A stretch of DNA of 64,000 bases, from the NCBI RefSeq assembly GCF_014805685.1, contig NC_060885.1, positions 9,112,632-9,176,631 of the forward strand. Reading direction: 5' to 3'. Below are positions 34,304 to 45,842 of this stretch, piece by piece. Source of the stretch: Silurus meridionalis (Eukaryota; Chordata; Actinopteri; Siluriformes; Siluridae). The notes beneath the pieces are model-generated. The model did not search any database. It had not been told where the DNA came from and saw only the letters and a program-made list of their open reading frames with translations. A program made the position numbers and the translations under genes. Each line of letters begins with the position of its first letter. The first letter of the stretch is position 1.

Positions 34304-36442
34304 TCAAGAGTAGTCAATATCAAATGTTTTGCTTAGTGAGTGAAACATGTCATTTTGTTTAGTCTAATTGATTTATTATTGTATCACTTGATATAAATTA
34401 AATGTCTGTGTAATGTATATAAAATCACCTGATTATAAACCAAAATAAACATTATACAATCTGTTGTTGTCTAGCTAAGCCTAGTCACATTTTATCTGAC
34501 TTTGATTAGTGCTAAGAACTTCATATCATCACATCATATCATCTGCCATGGACCCTTAATTTACCCAAGCACATTTATGGAAATGTGTATGTCCTTAAAT
34601 GGTCAATAAAATAGAATCTGTGCAGGCTTTCAGAGAAAGATTGTAAGCTTCACAATTGGTTTTTTAAGATTTCTGAATTACAGTAGTCACATGTGAAAAC
34701 AGGAAAACAACAATTATGTTGGACCTAAAATACAAAAAAAAAAAAATAAATACCTCATGATGCACATGAAAGGTGATCCATAAGCACATAAAGTCTTTTG
34801 TTGCCTGTATCAAACTGTACACTTATGAATGAACATTTTTATACACTTCATTAGTATAATATATTTTAACCCAGACATATGTTATAATTAGTATAATATA
34901 TTTTTCTTAGCTGCTTATTGTATTTTCTTCATTAAGTTAAAATTGCTTCTTTTGGACTAATTATGTTCTTAAAGGTCCCCACGCCTGTGATTTATGTTTC
35001 AAGGTCATGCCCTTAATTACTCGTGCATGTCTGCAGCATGCCAATGTCCTAAGACAGGCCTTTAATTGGTCTCTGAGGAGACAAATGAAAAAGAACTTGA
35101 ACTTTATGACTCGTGTCGTTTTTGGTCTCTCCTGCGGTGATTTGGTTTCTGTTTGAATCACCACACACTTGTGTATAGGTGTGTGTGTGTGCCAATGTGT
35201 CTCCTACTGGGGAATAATGTCATCTACTAAGTTTACTAAGGAAAAGTTTGAACCTGAGTAGTCAAGTGACGTGTGTTTCTGTATTTTCACAAATTCACTT
35301 ACGCTAGGGGTTATAAAATATATAAAGACACACAGTACATTTCTAATCCATCACACTTAGTCCAGTGCAGCTATGTTTGTAGGCCTCAGTCTCTGATGGG
35401 AAATGGATTTAGATTTTTTTAATGTTTTTTGATGTTCTGTGTATAGTTTAAGCCCACAGGTTTTCAAGCCTATTGTTATTTGTACATTATTTGTACAGCA
35501 TGCTCTGAGGCTGTACAAATAATACAGTAATTGCTGTACATATATCAAAATTGAGCTGCTCATGAAGCAAAATGTACCTGGAATACAGATGGAAAATAGA
35601 GTTTGACTGTGATAGCTACCAGAGAGTGACTAAGTTCCTAAAGTATAATTTGTAAATAATAACTATAAGGTCTAGTGCTGTAAATCACATCCCATCATTA
35701 AGAAAATTATATTTGCCTACCCTGGTTGGAAAAAAAAACTGTTTAAAAAAGCCATTTCTAATCAGATTTATAGGTACAGACTAGTCACACTATTCCCTCT
35801 GTGTAACATTTTGTCCTAGAATTCTACATACGCCCTTCCTCAAACCTTACCAGAGGTTTGCATCATGTTATAAATCTTGCTGGTGTCATGTTGAATCAAA
35901 AATGATGTCCTTACTTAAAAAACCTTACACACCTTTCGTTCAAGCGGCATATGAATGAAATACAGACAGCTGTAACCCCGGCAAGTATGTTTTTATTGTT
36001 TTTCTAGCGAGTCCTTTATTAGAAAAGTGCAATCCAAGCTTTTTGTTCTTTAACCCTTTCTATTGGTTTCATCATGCAGCAAAAGATGCTAATGTCGTGC
36101 TGCTGCTATTATGAAGTTCTTCATACATTAACGTGTACATTATTGAGTGTTTTTCAGACCTGTGCAGACACACACACGTTTGCCTTCCTATCCTTGTAAA
36201 AGACTACCTTCAACAAGCTCCTACTGCAATTCATAATCACACCGTTTACTCTATGTCTATGGATCTGTTTATTCTCAACATGCTTTCACAAACACTTTAA
36301 TCTCATCGTCTTTATTCCATGCGCAGCCTAAAAATGAGACAAGTGTTCCTGAGTGTTGCTTTTAAAAAAATCTAACAGTGAAATGATTTTATTAGCATGT
36401 GTTTACTGAGAAAAGAGAACAGCAGGCCATTTCATATTCTCT

Positions 36443-36445
<3 letters not shown>
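34304..36445. other. Intergenic stretch, no gene seen
   Basis: No coding feature. The parts 34,925-35,170 and 35,840-36,330 look less simple and less AT-rich than their surroundings, as conserved noncoding DNA often does, but nothing here proves it. Confidence 0.45.
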
Positions 36446-36505
<60 letters not shown>

Positions 36506-36536
36506 TCAATGCTTCTCTTTTTCAATTTAGGAAAAA

Positions 36537-36609
<73 letters not shown>
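36446..36609. repeat. (AC)n and (AT)n microsatellites in tandem
   Basis: An AC run at 36,446-36,502 and an AT run at 36,541-36,609 are separated by 38 bases of unique sequence. Confidence 0.96.
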
Positions 36610-36612
<3 letters not shown>

Positions 36613-38194
36613 GTTATTGGAACCAGCTAAACAATTAACCGTACTGGACAAAAAAGGCTGGTTTGGTTAAGGAGTAACAGAGAACAGGCAAGTAATGACT
36701 GATTGTCTGCACCTGCATGTGTAATTAATACAATGTACCTATTTATTCACTATCTTGCACTAAGCGACTGAATGACAGAAAGATTGAGAGTTAGGGATAG
36801 TGCATCTTTCATAGTGACATCCTGCTGGTGTGTAGATGTGCCTTATTGAATTCTGTATTAGTTCTATTTTTATTTCCTTTTGATAAAAGTACCCATGATT
36901 AAAGAAAAAAATGCAGATTCAGATATAGGGGGAAAAATTGCATTTATCATGCATTGCAGATAAATACAAAGACACAAAATAATTAGAGACATGGACATTC
37001 AAACCATAACCAGTTTATGAAGAAAAGACCTGTGAACAATAGCAGTCACCATGAGTAGACAATTGTGAGACAAAGAGTTTGGTGCAGGATGAGAATTTAT
37101 ACGAGCTTAAAATTAATAAAACACCTCATGTGTTAATAAAAATTGAGACCTCCGTTTTGGATTGTAGCTGAATAATGTGGTTGGTGGTTTTCCTATAACA
37201 TCAGAAAAACCTGCTGTCTTTCCTTAATGCTATTTGTTGTATTGTTGTATTTATTGGAACTGGCATTGATATATTTGCATCTTTAATCAGACTTAATTAA
37301 GTTAATCAGACTAATTTAAATTAACCAGATTATTGACTATTACTAAAATGTTACTAAAACTAATTACCAAAAAGTTTTATTTTTCAACAATTCATATGTG
37401 GATTCAGATCTCTAAGAAACAAGCCAGAAGTGAGATAAGGTAGGTTAGCTACCAGGGTAATTTAGCCAACCTGCTAGTTGCCAGATAGTATGATTATAGG
37501 TCAGGCAAAGAGTATTAAGTGAAACACAAAGACAGCGAGAATAAAAGAAAGTGTTCATAGTATAAATTTAATGAACATTAGGACAGGTATCAAGCAATAA
37601 AGATGTTGTTGTTGTCCATGTGCTCTTGCTCTGTATCGATCGGGGTTAATTGCAGTACGATGCACTTTTGCAAGCACCCTGCGGAAACGCATTGGCCTTA
37701 ACTCGGCCTCGTCCCACTGTGTGGCTCCGGCAAACCCTTTTTACAAATTCTTATTTGCTTTGATCTCTGTACAATCGAATCTCCATCCAGACTCCTGTTA
37801 ATCGTATTGACCTTTTGATAATGCCATTGCTATTGAACCCTCTACAAAGGTCCTTTAACAAAACCGTAGAGGAGCAAAGTAAAAAAAAAAGTAAAAGGTA
37901 GAAATGCTTTTGGAAGCATTGTATCTAAAAATAGATATTAAGTATCTATTAATATTACTTTAATCAAATTACCTCTCCAGTAAATCAGCAGCTGCACATA
38001 TGGTGGTGTATACTTCACCAAAACCAAATAATTAGGTAATTATTAAAAAAAAAACAGATTTTTTATTTACTATAAATAAAAATAAATGTCACATTTTCTT
38101 CTTCGATTTTGTCACTGAAAATCTTTTCTGCTAGAGCTTTCTCGGGCCACACCCTTTTACGCTGTCTTGTTAATACGGTCTTGGTCTTGAGACA
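36610..38194. other. Intergenic stretch, no gene seen
   Basis: No supportable feature. Confidence 0.5.
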
Positions 38195-38570
38195 TTTCTG
38201 TATATACATGGACTAGTTCCTGATTTACTGCAACTTATTCTTGAAGTTGTTTTTGATTTACTGCCACTCATCCCCTCTGTTTTATTAGCAATTAAACTTG
38301 AAGTTGTCTTTGATTTAAAGCCACTTGTAGTTGGACTTGGCTCTGATTTATTGCCACTCGTACACTGATTTATTGCTATTTGTACTTGGACTTGTATCGG
38401 TTTTACTGCCACTCAAACTTGAAGTTGTCTGCGATTTATTGCTTTAAGTAACTTGACTTGTCGCTGATTTATTGCCACTCGTACACTTTAATTTATTGCC
38501 GATTAGACTTGGACTTGGCTCTGATACACTGCCACTTGTACTTGGACTTGTCTTTGTCTCAACCAAACAC
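38195..38570. repeat. Degenerate minisatellite
   Basis: About ten imperfect units contain 'gatttattgccactcgtac', joined by 'cttggacttgtctct' or 'cttgaagttgtctt'. Units start near 38,220, 38,258, 38,313, 38,344, 38,373, 38,399, 38,434, 38,467, 38,491 and 38,521, so the period varies from about 25 to 55. The minus strand opens an 80-codon frame with repeated GxKSKTTS, which is a by-product of the DNA repeat. Confidence 0.78.
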
Positions 38571-38857
38571 TTAAGGCTTGCAGACGTCCAATAAAACTAC
38601 ACATATCGGCCAGAATAACTCTGCAGGAGCTTAAAAAAGGATTTGATGGCTTTCAGTTATAAACTTGACATATCAGCATATACCATACACACATTCAAAT
38701 TTGCTTCCATTCATACTTTCCCCTGTGCACTTCTATTAATCTCCTCCAGTCCATCCTCCCCATTGTGTTCTGCTCTTTCTTTCGTCGTAACTGGATCGGC
38801 TCTGTTCCTCTCATGCTGGATTCAAGTCTCATGTCGTCTCTAAAATGTCTATTCCCC

Positions 38858-38883
38858 TTTCTCTCTCTCTTTCTCTTTCTCTT

Positions 38884-38933
<50 letters not shown>
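38858..38933. repeat. (CT)n microsatellite
   Basis: A CT run with a few TTT interruptions at its left end. Confidence 0.95.
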
Positions 38934-39639
38934 AATAACAATGAATTTCTATATATATGTGCTTGTCTGTGTGCTTGCTGGGTGATCGATATTTTATATA
39001 GTATGAATGAATTAAAGCAAAATAAAAGGAACAGTGAAACAAGCAAATTTATTCATCAAGCTTTTCTTACACAAGTGAGTTTTATTATTTTGTTTACTCG
39101 GGCTGCACCCCCTCAGTGTACAGACACACACATAAACACACAAAGTTAGTAGGATGATAGAGCGATGTGTCAGGGAGAAAGACGTGGGGTCTCTGTCTCT
39201 ATTGTTCACAAAAAAGTTATTATGTGGTTTTGTTATCAGAGCAATGCCTTCAGTTAAGAGAGTTTTTAGAGAAAAGCTCAGATAACAGGAAAAATTGGCA
39301 GGACTCCGAGGCAGGAGTGGAGGAGATCTGGAGGAGGAAGACGAGTCATCAGAATGAAAGTAAATATGGAGAGATGTAGTCCTTCAAAAGATTATTAAGA
39401 GGGGAGCGCAGAACGTGGAGGAAGTGAGATATGGATCAGAGAGAGTTCTTTGCTGAAACATAAACTAATATGATAAACCCAGTTGGATTGTGTGTGCATG
39501 CTCTCTTTTAGGTGTGTATGTTTTTTTAGGTGTGTGCATTATATCAGACAAACTGATGTACTGTAGTTTGAGGCGCATAGGATGTGATTTCAAGAGAACT
39601 GGCCTTTGCACTACCATCAATTTAGCATCACGAGGAACA

Positions 39640-39642
<3 letters not shown>

Positions 39643-39698
<56 letters not shown>
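39643..39698. repeat. (GT)n microsatellite
   Basis: A pure GT run of about 56 bases. Confidence 0.97.
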
Positions 39699-39699
<1 letters not shown>

Positions 39700-40199
39700 T
39701 TAGTAGAGCCAGTGTAATATGGCCCGGGGGTGTAGAGCTCTTTGTGGGACCCAACCTAATTGTCTCCCCTTCAGTAGCCTGTGCTAGCAGCACTGTAATC
39801 TAATGAAAGGTGGAAAATCTCTCTTCTAAATATCCTGTGATCTCTTTCTCCCTCTGTGGCTGTATGGTGCAGACGCTATCTCTCTCCTGCAGGCCGTCTC
39901 TTCTTCACATGGCTCAGTCTGAAGCATAAAGAGAAAGCACCTGTGGCTATATCTCCTTAACTTTTTTGTGCATTGCTCTTATCTCACCCTCCTGACACTG
40001 GGTGTACTGTATGTAGTAGAGGGTCCATAGGCAAAAACAATACTTTTGCAGTTATAAAATGCAGTTATAAAATGGATCTGAAATGAACTTTCAGTTTATT
40101 AAAGATGTAGTGAGTCATGCTGACTGGGGCCTGGAACATCTAGGAATGTCTCATAATCTACGAAATTATCTGGAACAATCCAAGAGGAAATTAAAGATA

Positions 40200-40237
40200 A
40201 AATGTGAGTGTGAGTAGGTAAGTGAGTAAGTGTGGGA

Positions 40238-40313
<76 letters not shown>

Positions 40314-40892
40314 GGAGAGTGAGTGCATATACAGCATATACAGTGAGTGAGTGTGTGTGCAAGTGAGTGAGTGCATGAATGTGTGAGTGAGTGATTGAGT
40401 GTGAGTGTGTATGTAAGTGAGTAAGTGCATGAATGTGTAAATGAGTGATTAAGTGTGTGAGTGTGAAAGTAAATGAGTGAGTGCATGAATGTGTGAGAGT
40501 GATTAAGTGTGAGTGTGTATGTAAGTGAGTAAGTGCATGAATGTGCAAGTAAACGAGTATGTGATTGAGTGTGTATGAATGTGTGTGTGAGTGAGTGAGT
40601 GAGTGAGTGAGTGAGTGAGTGAGTAAATATGTAAGTGAGTAAGTGTGTGAATGTGTGTGAAAGTGACTGACAGAATTAGAAAATGTGTAAGTAATTGAGG
40701 TGAAAGAAAGATTGAGTGAGTAAAATAAGTGAGTGAGTGTGAGAGTTTGCATAAGTGAGCATGCAACTAAATGAGTGTTAGTGACTAAGGTGGCTGACTG
40801 TGCGTGTGTGTGTGTGTGTGAGTAAATGAGTGATTGATCGAGGTAGGAGAGCGAGTGAATCAGTATGTGAGGAGAGTATGTGTGTATGTGTG

Positions 40893-40927
<35 letters not shown>

Positions 40928-41040
40928 AGTAAGATGAGTGAGTGAGTAAGTACTGTATGTGAGGGGATTATGTGAGAAAGTGTGTAAGGATATGAGAGTA
41001 AGTGAGTGGGTGATCAAGCTGGGTGATTAAGTGAATGAAT
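40200..41040. repeat. Degenerate GTGA/GTAA tetranucleotide region with (GT)n and (GA)n cores
   Basis: A GT run (40,240-40,308) is followed by about 450 bases of imperfect 'gtgagtgagtgcatgaatgt' style repeats, a perfect GTGA block at about 40,588-40,624, more diverged repeats, and a GA run (40,897-40,924). Long open frames on the minus strand (217 codons of TH and SL-type repeats) come only from the absence of stops in this low-complexity DNA. Confidence 0.9.
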
Positions 41041-41212
41041 GAGGATGTAAGTTAGTCACTGAATCTAACTTATACTATGTCACCTTTTAGATTTCACACC
41101 ATTGTACATTGTACATTACCATTGTACATTACTAAGGAAAATTTGTGAATTTGTATGGGATTAAAGTTTTTTTCTTAATCTAGCAACCCCATCAATCTCT
41201 GTAAAAAGCATT

Positions 41213-41215
<3 letters not shown>

Positions 41216-41265
<50 letters not shown>

Positions 41266-41270
41266 TATAT

Positions 41271-41303
<33 letters not shown>

Positions 41304-41308
41304 CAGAC

Positions 41309-41359
<51 letters not shown>
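41216..41359. repeat. Compound (GT)n-(TAGA)n microsatellite
   Basis: A GT run at 41,216-41,264 is followed by a TAGA run at 41,273-41,359 with two CAGA units. Confidence 0.96.
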
Positions 41360-42646
41360 AGTGGGTAAACTATGGACAAGATTTTTGAGACTTTTGCCGT
41401 ATGACATTCTTTTCAAACAAAGGCACACAATTTTATAGGATGCCTTTGGGTGCAGTAGCATTAAATTTTTCCTTTACTTGAACTACAATGTGACCCAAAC
41501 CTGTTTCACAAATGTGAACCCTATGATGATACGATGTAAATGGTTTGGAGAGAAAGCTCTTGAATGGCCTGCTATAGAGCTTTGACCTCAATTCTATCAA
41601 AACAACTTTTAAATGAATTGGAATAATGACTGCACCCCAGGCACTCCAAAATGTAGTGGTACACCTTCCCAGATGAGTAGAAGTTATTATAACAGCCAGT
41701 AGGGACTAAATGTGGAATGGGATGTATAAATAAAATACATCAAATCTTATGGTCGGTGTGGACACAAAATGTTTGTCAATATAATCTATGTGGGTAGGTA
41801 GGGAGGTGGAGCTGCAGGTAATTCAGTGGGAAATTGAGTTAGATAATGCAGTTTATTAGAACATTTTGCTGTTTAGTACAAACAGAAATTTTTTTGAAAA
41901 ATTTGTAAACATTTTAGGCCTTTATGTCATGTGCTGGTTGCATATTTGGCAGTGAGACCTTGAGTTTTTTAGCACTTGTATCCTACTTGAATAGGATTCT
42001 GTCTAGCTTATCAGTGTATTAGGTACCTGGAAAATGAAAAACTTGATACATTTTCAATTTCTCCTTATCATCTTTCACATTGCCAGCTAGTTAAATGAAG
42101 CTGAACCAAATATATACTATTTTCTTCTTAAAGCTTTGTCAGAGATATATGTGTGGACATTGTAACGCAAAATCCACACTAATAAATAAATGTAGTATAT
42201 ACTCTGTAAACCCACATTTTTATAAATACATTATTTGTTTGACTCCTTGGTAGAAAATCATGATTTGTTGATTTATTGAGTTTGTAAGATAAGTGTGAAG
42301 ACTATGTCAAGTTAATGGTTTCCCCCAGAGGAATGTTTCTCTGTGTTTCATTTAAATACTGTACAGTGTGCATATAAGACGTTAAAGGGAATACTGGCTG
42401 ATTACATTTAGAAACCACTGAAGCATTAAACACTAATGCAGCTGTGCAAGCTATTTTATATCACATGGACTTCTAGTTTATGTGAATTCTTTGTTTTATT
42501 AATGTGCTGAAATTTTAATGTGACACATTATAAAAAAATGTGTATGGGGCAAATACACGTTATATTAAAGTGACTTAAGACAGCTCTACTTTTGTTTATT
42601 TGTTTTTGTTAGTTTGTTTGTGTATTTGTGTTTATTTATTCAATAG
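41360..42646. other. Intergenic stretch, no gene seen
   Basis: No supportable feature. Confidence 0.5.
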
Positions 42647-44053
42647 TATCGATTAGCCAGGCAGAGGAACCGAGCTGTAAAGGATGTGCTGCAAGTTAGA
42701 GCAATAAAGGATGCAGATGGAAATGTGTTGACTAGTAAAGAGAGTGTGTTTAGAATATGGAGGGAGTATTTTAAACAGCTGATAACTGACAAAATGAGAG
42801 CGATAGAGAGAAGGGTGGCTGATGTGGAGATGGTGAAGCAGGAAATGGATAGGATCAGTAAGGAGGAATTGAGAGCAGCTATTAAGGGATGTCGAGTGGA
42901 AAGTCAGTTGGGCCAGATGACATACCAGTAGAAGCATGGAGATGTTTAGGAGAGATGGCAGTGGAGTTTTAAACCAGGTTGTTCAACAAGGAAGGAACAA
43001 TTTTGGAAGGTGAGAGGATGCACAAGGAATGGAGAAGGCGTTTGGTGATACCGGTTTTTAAGAATAAGGGAGATGTGCAGACCTGCAGAAACTACAGAAG
43101 ATTAAGTTGATCTGTCACACCATGCATTTATGGGAAAGATTAGTGGAAGCCAGGCTGAGGGAAGAGGTGACCATCTGTGAGCAACAGTATGGTTTCATGA
43201 AGACAAAGATAACCACAGATGCATTATTGGCTTTGACTGCATCAAGTATCGGCTCTGAGCCCTTTCCTGTTTGCAGTGGTAATGGACAGGTTGACAGACG
43301 AGGTCAGACAGGAGTCTCCGTGGACTAAGATGTTTGCGGATGATATTGTAATTTTTGATGAGAGTAGGAAGCAGGTTGAGAAGAGCCTGGAGAGGTGGCG
43401 ATGCGTGCTGGAGAGAAGAAGAATGGAAAGTCAGTAGGAGTAAGACAGAGTACATGTGTGAATAAAAGGGGTGGAGTGGTGTGGTTGCAGGGGGAAGAGG
43501 TGGTGAAGATGGGTAAGTTTAGTTACCTGGGGTCAACAGTGCAAAATAATGGAAAGTGTGTTAGAGAAGTGAAGAAAAGAGTGCAGGCAAGGTGGAGTGG
43601 GTGGAGAAGAGTAGCAGGAGTGATTTGTGATAGAGGGGTATCTGCGAGAGTGAAAGGGAAAGTTTATAGGACTGTGGTGAGGCCTGCAATGTTGTATGGT
43701 TTAGAGACAGTGACATTGAGTAAAAGACAGGAGGTGGAGCTGGAGGTAGCAGAGCTGAAGATGTTGAGATTTTCATTGGGAGTAACGAGGATAGACAGGA
43801 TTAGAAATTAGTTTATTGGAGTGACAGCACATGTAGGGCATTTTGGGGATAAAGTGAGGAGGCGAGATTGAGATGGTTTGGACATGTTCAGAGGAGGGAC
43901 ATGGGGTATATCGGAAAAAGAATGCTGTGGATGGAGCCACCAGGAAGGAGGAAAAGAGGAAGACCAAGGAGGAGGTTTATGGATGTAGTGAAGGAAGACA
44001 TGCAGGTAATTGGTTTGAAAGAGACGTAAGAGATGTAGAGGACAGGGGAGTTG

Positions 44054-44057
<4 letters not shown>
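42647..44057 (+). mobile_element. RTE-clade LINE, copy 1, truncated at both ends and internally deleted
   Basis: This aligns by eye with 56,580-58,045 of RTE copy 2. The 5' end is missing (no endonuclease). About 225 bases of the polymerase core are missing at a junction at about 43,236, where 'ggctttga' runs straight into 'ctgcatcaa'; the first catalytic aspartate block is lost there. The final ~60 bases of the family 3' end are also missing: after 'gatgtagaggacaggg' the sequence turns into (ATT)n. The block MFADDIVIFDESRKQVEK and the following ~50 residues are kept, unlike in copy 2. Confidence 0.88.
42686..43811 (+). pseudogene. RTE reverse transcriptase fragments, copy 1
   Basis: Readable pieces in changing frames: LQVRAIKDADGNVLTSKE and FRIWREYFKQLITDKM (42,686-42,800); a common RTE finger region with ISHTMxLWERLVEARLREEV at about 43,107-43,165; QQYGFM and TTDALLALT up to the deletion; MFADDIVIF at about 43,330; and, in 43,395-43,811, GKFSYLGSTVQNNGKCVREV, RVAGVICDRGVSARVKGKVY, RTVVRPAMLYGLETVTLSKR and LEVAELKMLRFSLGVTRIDR, ending at a stop. 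An in-frame stop at 42,970-42,972 occurs at the same codon as in copy 2. Confidence 0.85.
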
Positions 44058-44103
<46 letters not shown>

Positions 44104-44160
44104 TGTGTTAATATATTATTAATATAGTATTAATCATTATTATTATTTTGTGATAATATA

Positions 44161-44227
<67 letters not shown>
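44058..44227. repeat. (ATT)n microsatellites
   Basis: Two ATT runs, 44,058-44,101 and 44,162-44,227, lie on either side of a 60-base AT-rich spacer. The first begins where RTE copy 1 breaks off. Confidence 0.95.
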
Positions 44228-44232
<5 letters not shown>

Positions 44233-44446
44233 TATTTTTTGTTTTTAAAATCCCTAAATATTTGTAAGTAATATATGCTTCATATTCTTTATACTTACGT
44301 GTTTATGATAAATAAATAAATTAAATAAACATTTAATTATGATAAATAAATTGTGAGTTTGTAGTGCAGCTAATTTCCATTTTCCATTTCCATTTGCAAC
44401 CAATATTAAACCCTAAAATGTCTAAGGCACATGTTAAATGCAATGT

Positions 44447-44605
44447 GTTACACCAATCATTGCAAGTCTTAGTTCAGTGGTTCAAATCTCAGCACCACCA
44501 ACCTTTGAGCAAGGTCCTTATCCATCCACTGCTCATTTGTCTAAATGAAATAATTGTAAGTCGTGCTGTTTAAGGACATCTGCAGAATGATGTAAATGCA
44601 AATTA
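44447..44605 (+). mobile_element. tRNA-derived SINE with L2-type tail, diverged
   Basis: The head 'cttagttcagtggttcaaatc' resembles box A and box B of a tRNA with the middle lost. The body contains 'gagcaaggtccttatcc' and the tail 'attgtaagtcgtgctgttta' plus 'aggacatctgcagaatgatgtaaatg' follows the L2 3' end. Confidence 0.65.
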
Positions 44606-44846
44606 TATGATTTGTCATGTCTTAATGGAGGTACACATTAGTAAGAAACCTTTACTCTATATGTGAATTTACACACACTTTTTAAGTAGGATTTTTTTCC
44701 ACACGTGTGTAATTAGTCATTAAAATTATATAAAAATAATTACTTCATATCCACCTTGATAAATCTGTGTGTATGTCTGTCTGTCTGGCTTTCTTCTAGA
44801 AGTGTGCTGTAGTGTGCCTGTGTCAACTCTCATCTTTTTTAATTTT

Positions 44847-44848
<2 letters not shown>

Positions 44849-44910
<62 letters not shown>
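44849..44910. repeat. (AC)n microsatellite
   Basis: A pure AC run of about 62 bases. Confidence 0.97.
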
Positions 44911-44913
<3 letters not shown>

Positions 44914-45744
44914 ATTCACTCGCACACCTTCAATACAGGAAGGCATCTTTAATTAAGTAAAGTTTCTTTATTTCCCTTTAAATATGAACTAAAGCAGAGA
45001 TACAATGAATCAGGATGTTTATGTATACACACACACATTTATCAAGGTGGATATGAACCAACACACACAAACTTTATTAATTCTATGCACTCATCATCGA
45101 CAATAAAAACAAATGCATATTTAAACAGAAATATGATGGCAAAAGATTTCATACAAAATCCCTGCAATGGTGATGTAATACAATAGGTTGCTTGGAATTT
45201 GTATTCGGCCTGTTAATACAAATCATATTAAACGCAGACCTTCCAAAAGATGTGCATGTATGAAGCTTATACTTAGACAGGCTGCATTTACTTGGTATTT
45301 ATTTCTTCCAATCATCAGTGTTCTCAGAGTGAAGCCATGTACAATATAGTTAATGCTATATTTAGATTTTTAAGCTCGCACTGTGAAAAGCTAACAGGCT
45401 GCCGTGTGCATGCATGTGTGTGTGTGTACGTGTGTTAGGATAAAATTAATGTGGACTGTGAGTCTATATGTCACTGTGTAATGTTATTCTTCCAGTGACA
45501 GGTCTCAGATGCACACCTAAAACACCAGATGTCTGTCAAAGTAAAAGTCCAGCATAAATGGGAGGTTTTATACCAGAGTGGTAAAAGGTTTAAAGTGGCC
45601 CCCAAAATGTTTTTATTGTTTGCTATGTTCTTCTGCTTTTTGCTCTGCTTCATGAACATCTACTGACCAGTTTGATATTCAATGACGAGAAATACACTCA
45701 TCACCATGGTCACTCTATACCACCCACTCCTGCTTATATTGTGA
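44911..45744. other. Intergenic stretch, no gene seen
   Basis: No supportable feature. Confidence 0.5.
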
Positions 45745-45842
45745 GTTTTTTCTTAAGGTTTCTTCCATATGCCTTCTTGGGGAGTTTTTCTTTGCTGCTC
45801 TCACCTCTGCTGACACTTTGCTCATTAGGGATCTAAATATAT
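45745..45842 (-). mobile_element. Fragment of a common fish repeat ('aaaaactccctgagat' family)
   Basis: The plus strand 'aaggtttcttccatatgcctt' with 'cttggggagtttttctttgctgc' is the reverse complement of the block seen at 58,165-58,215, 61,215-61,265 and 62,305-62,345. The trailing 'tttgctcattagggat' also belongs to this family. Confidence 0.6.

Noticed and set aside
40099..40752. 217-codon minus-strand frame rich in THS and LTH
   Set aside because: The frame is long only because GTGA/GT repeats lack stops; the composition is pure low complexity.
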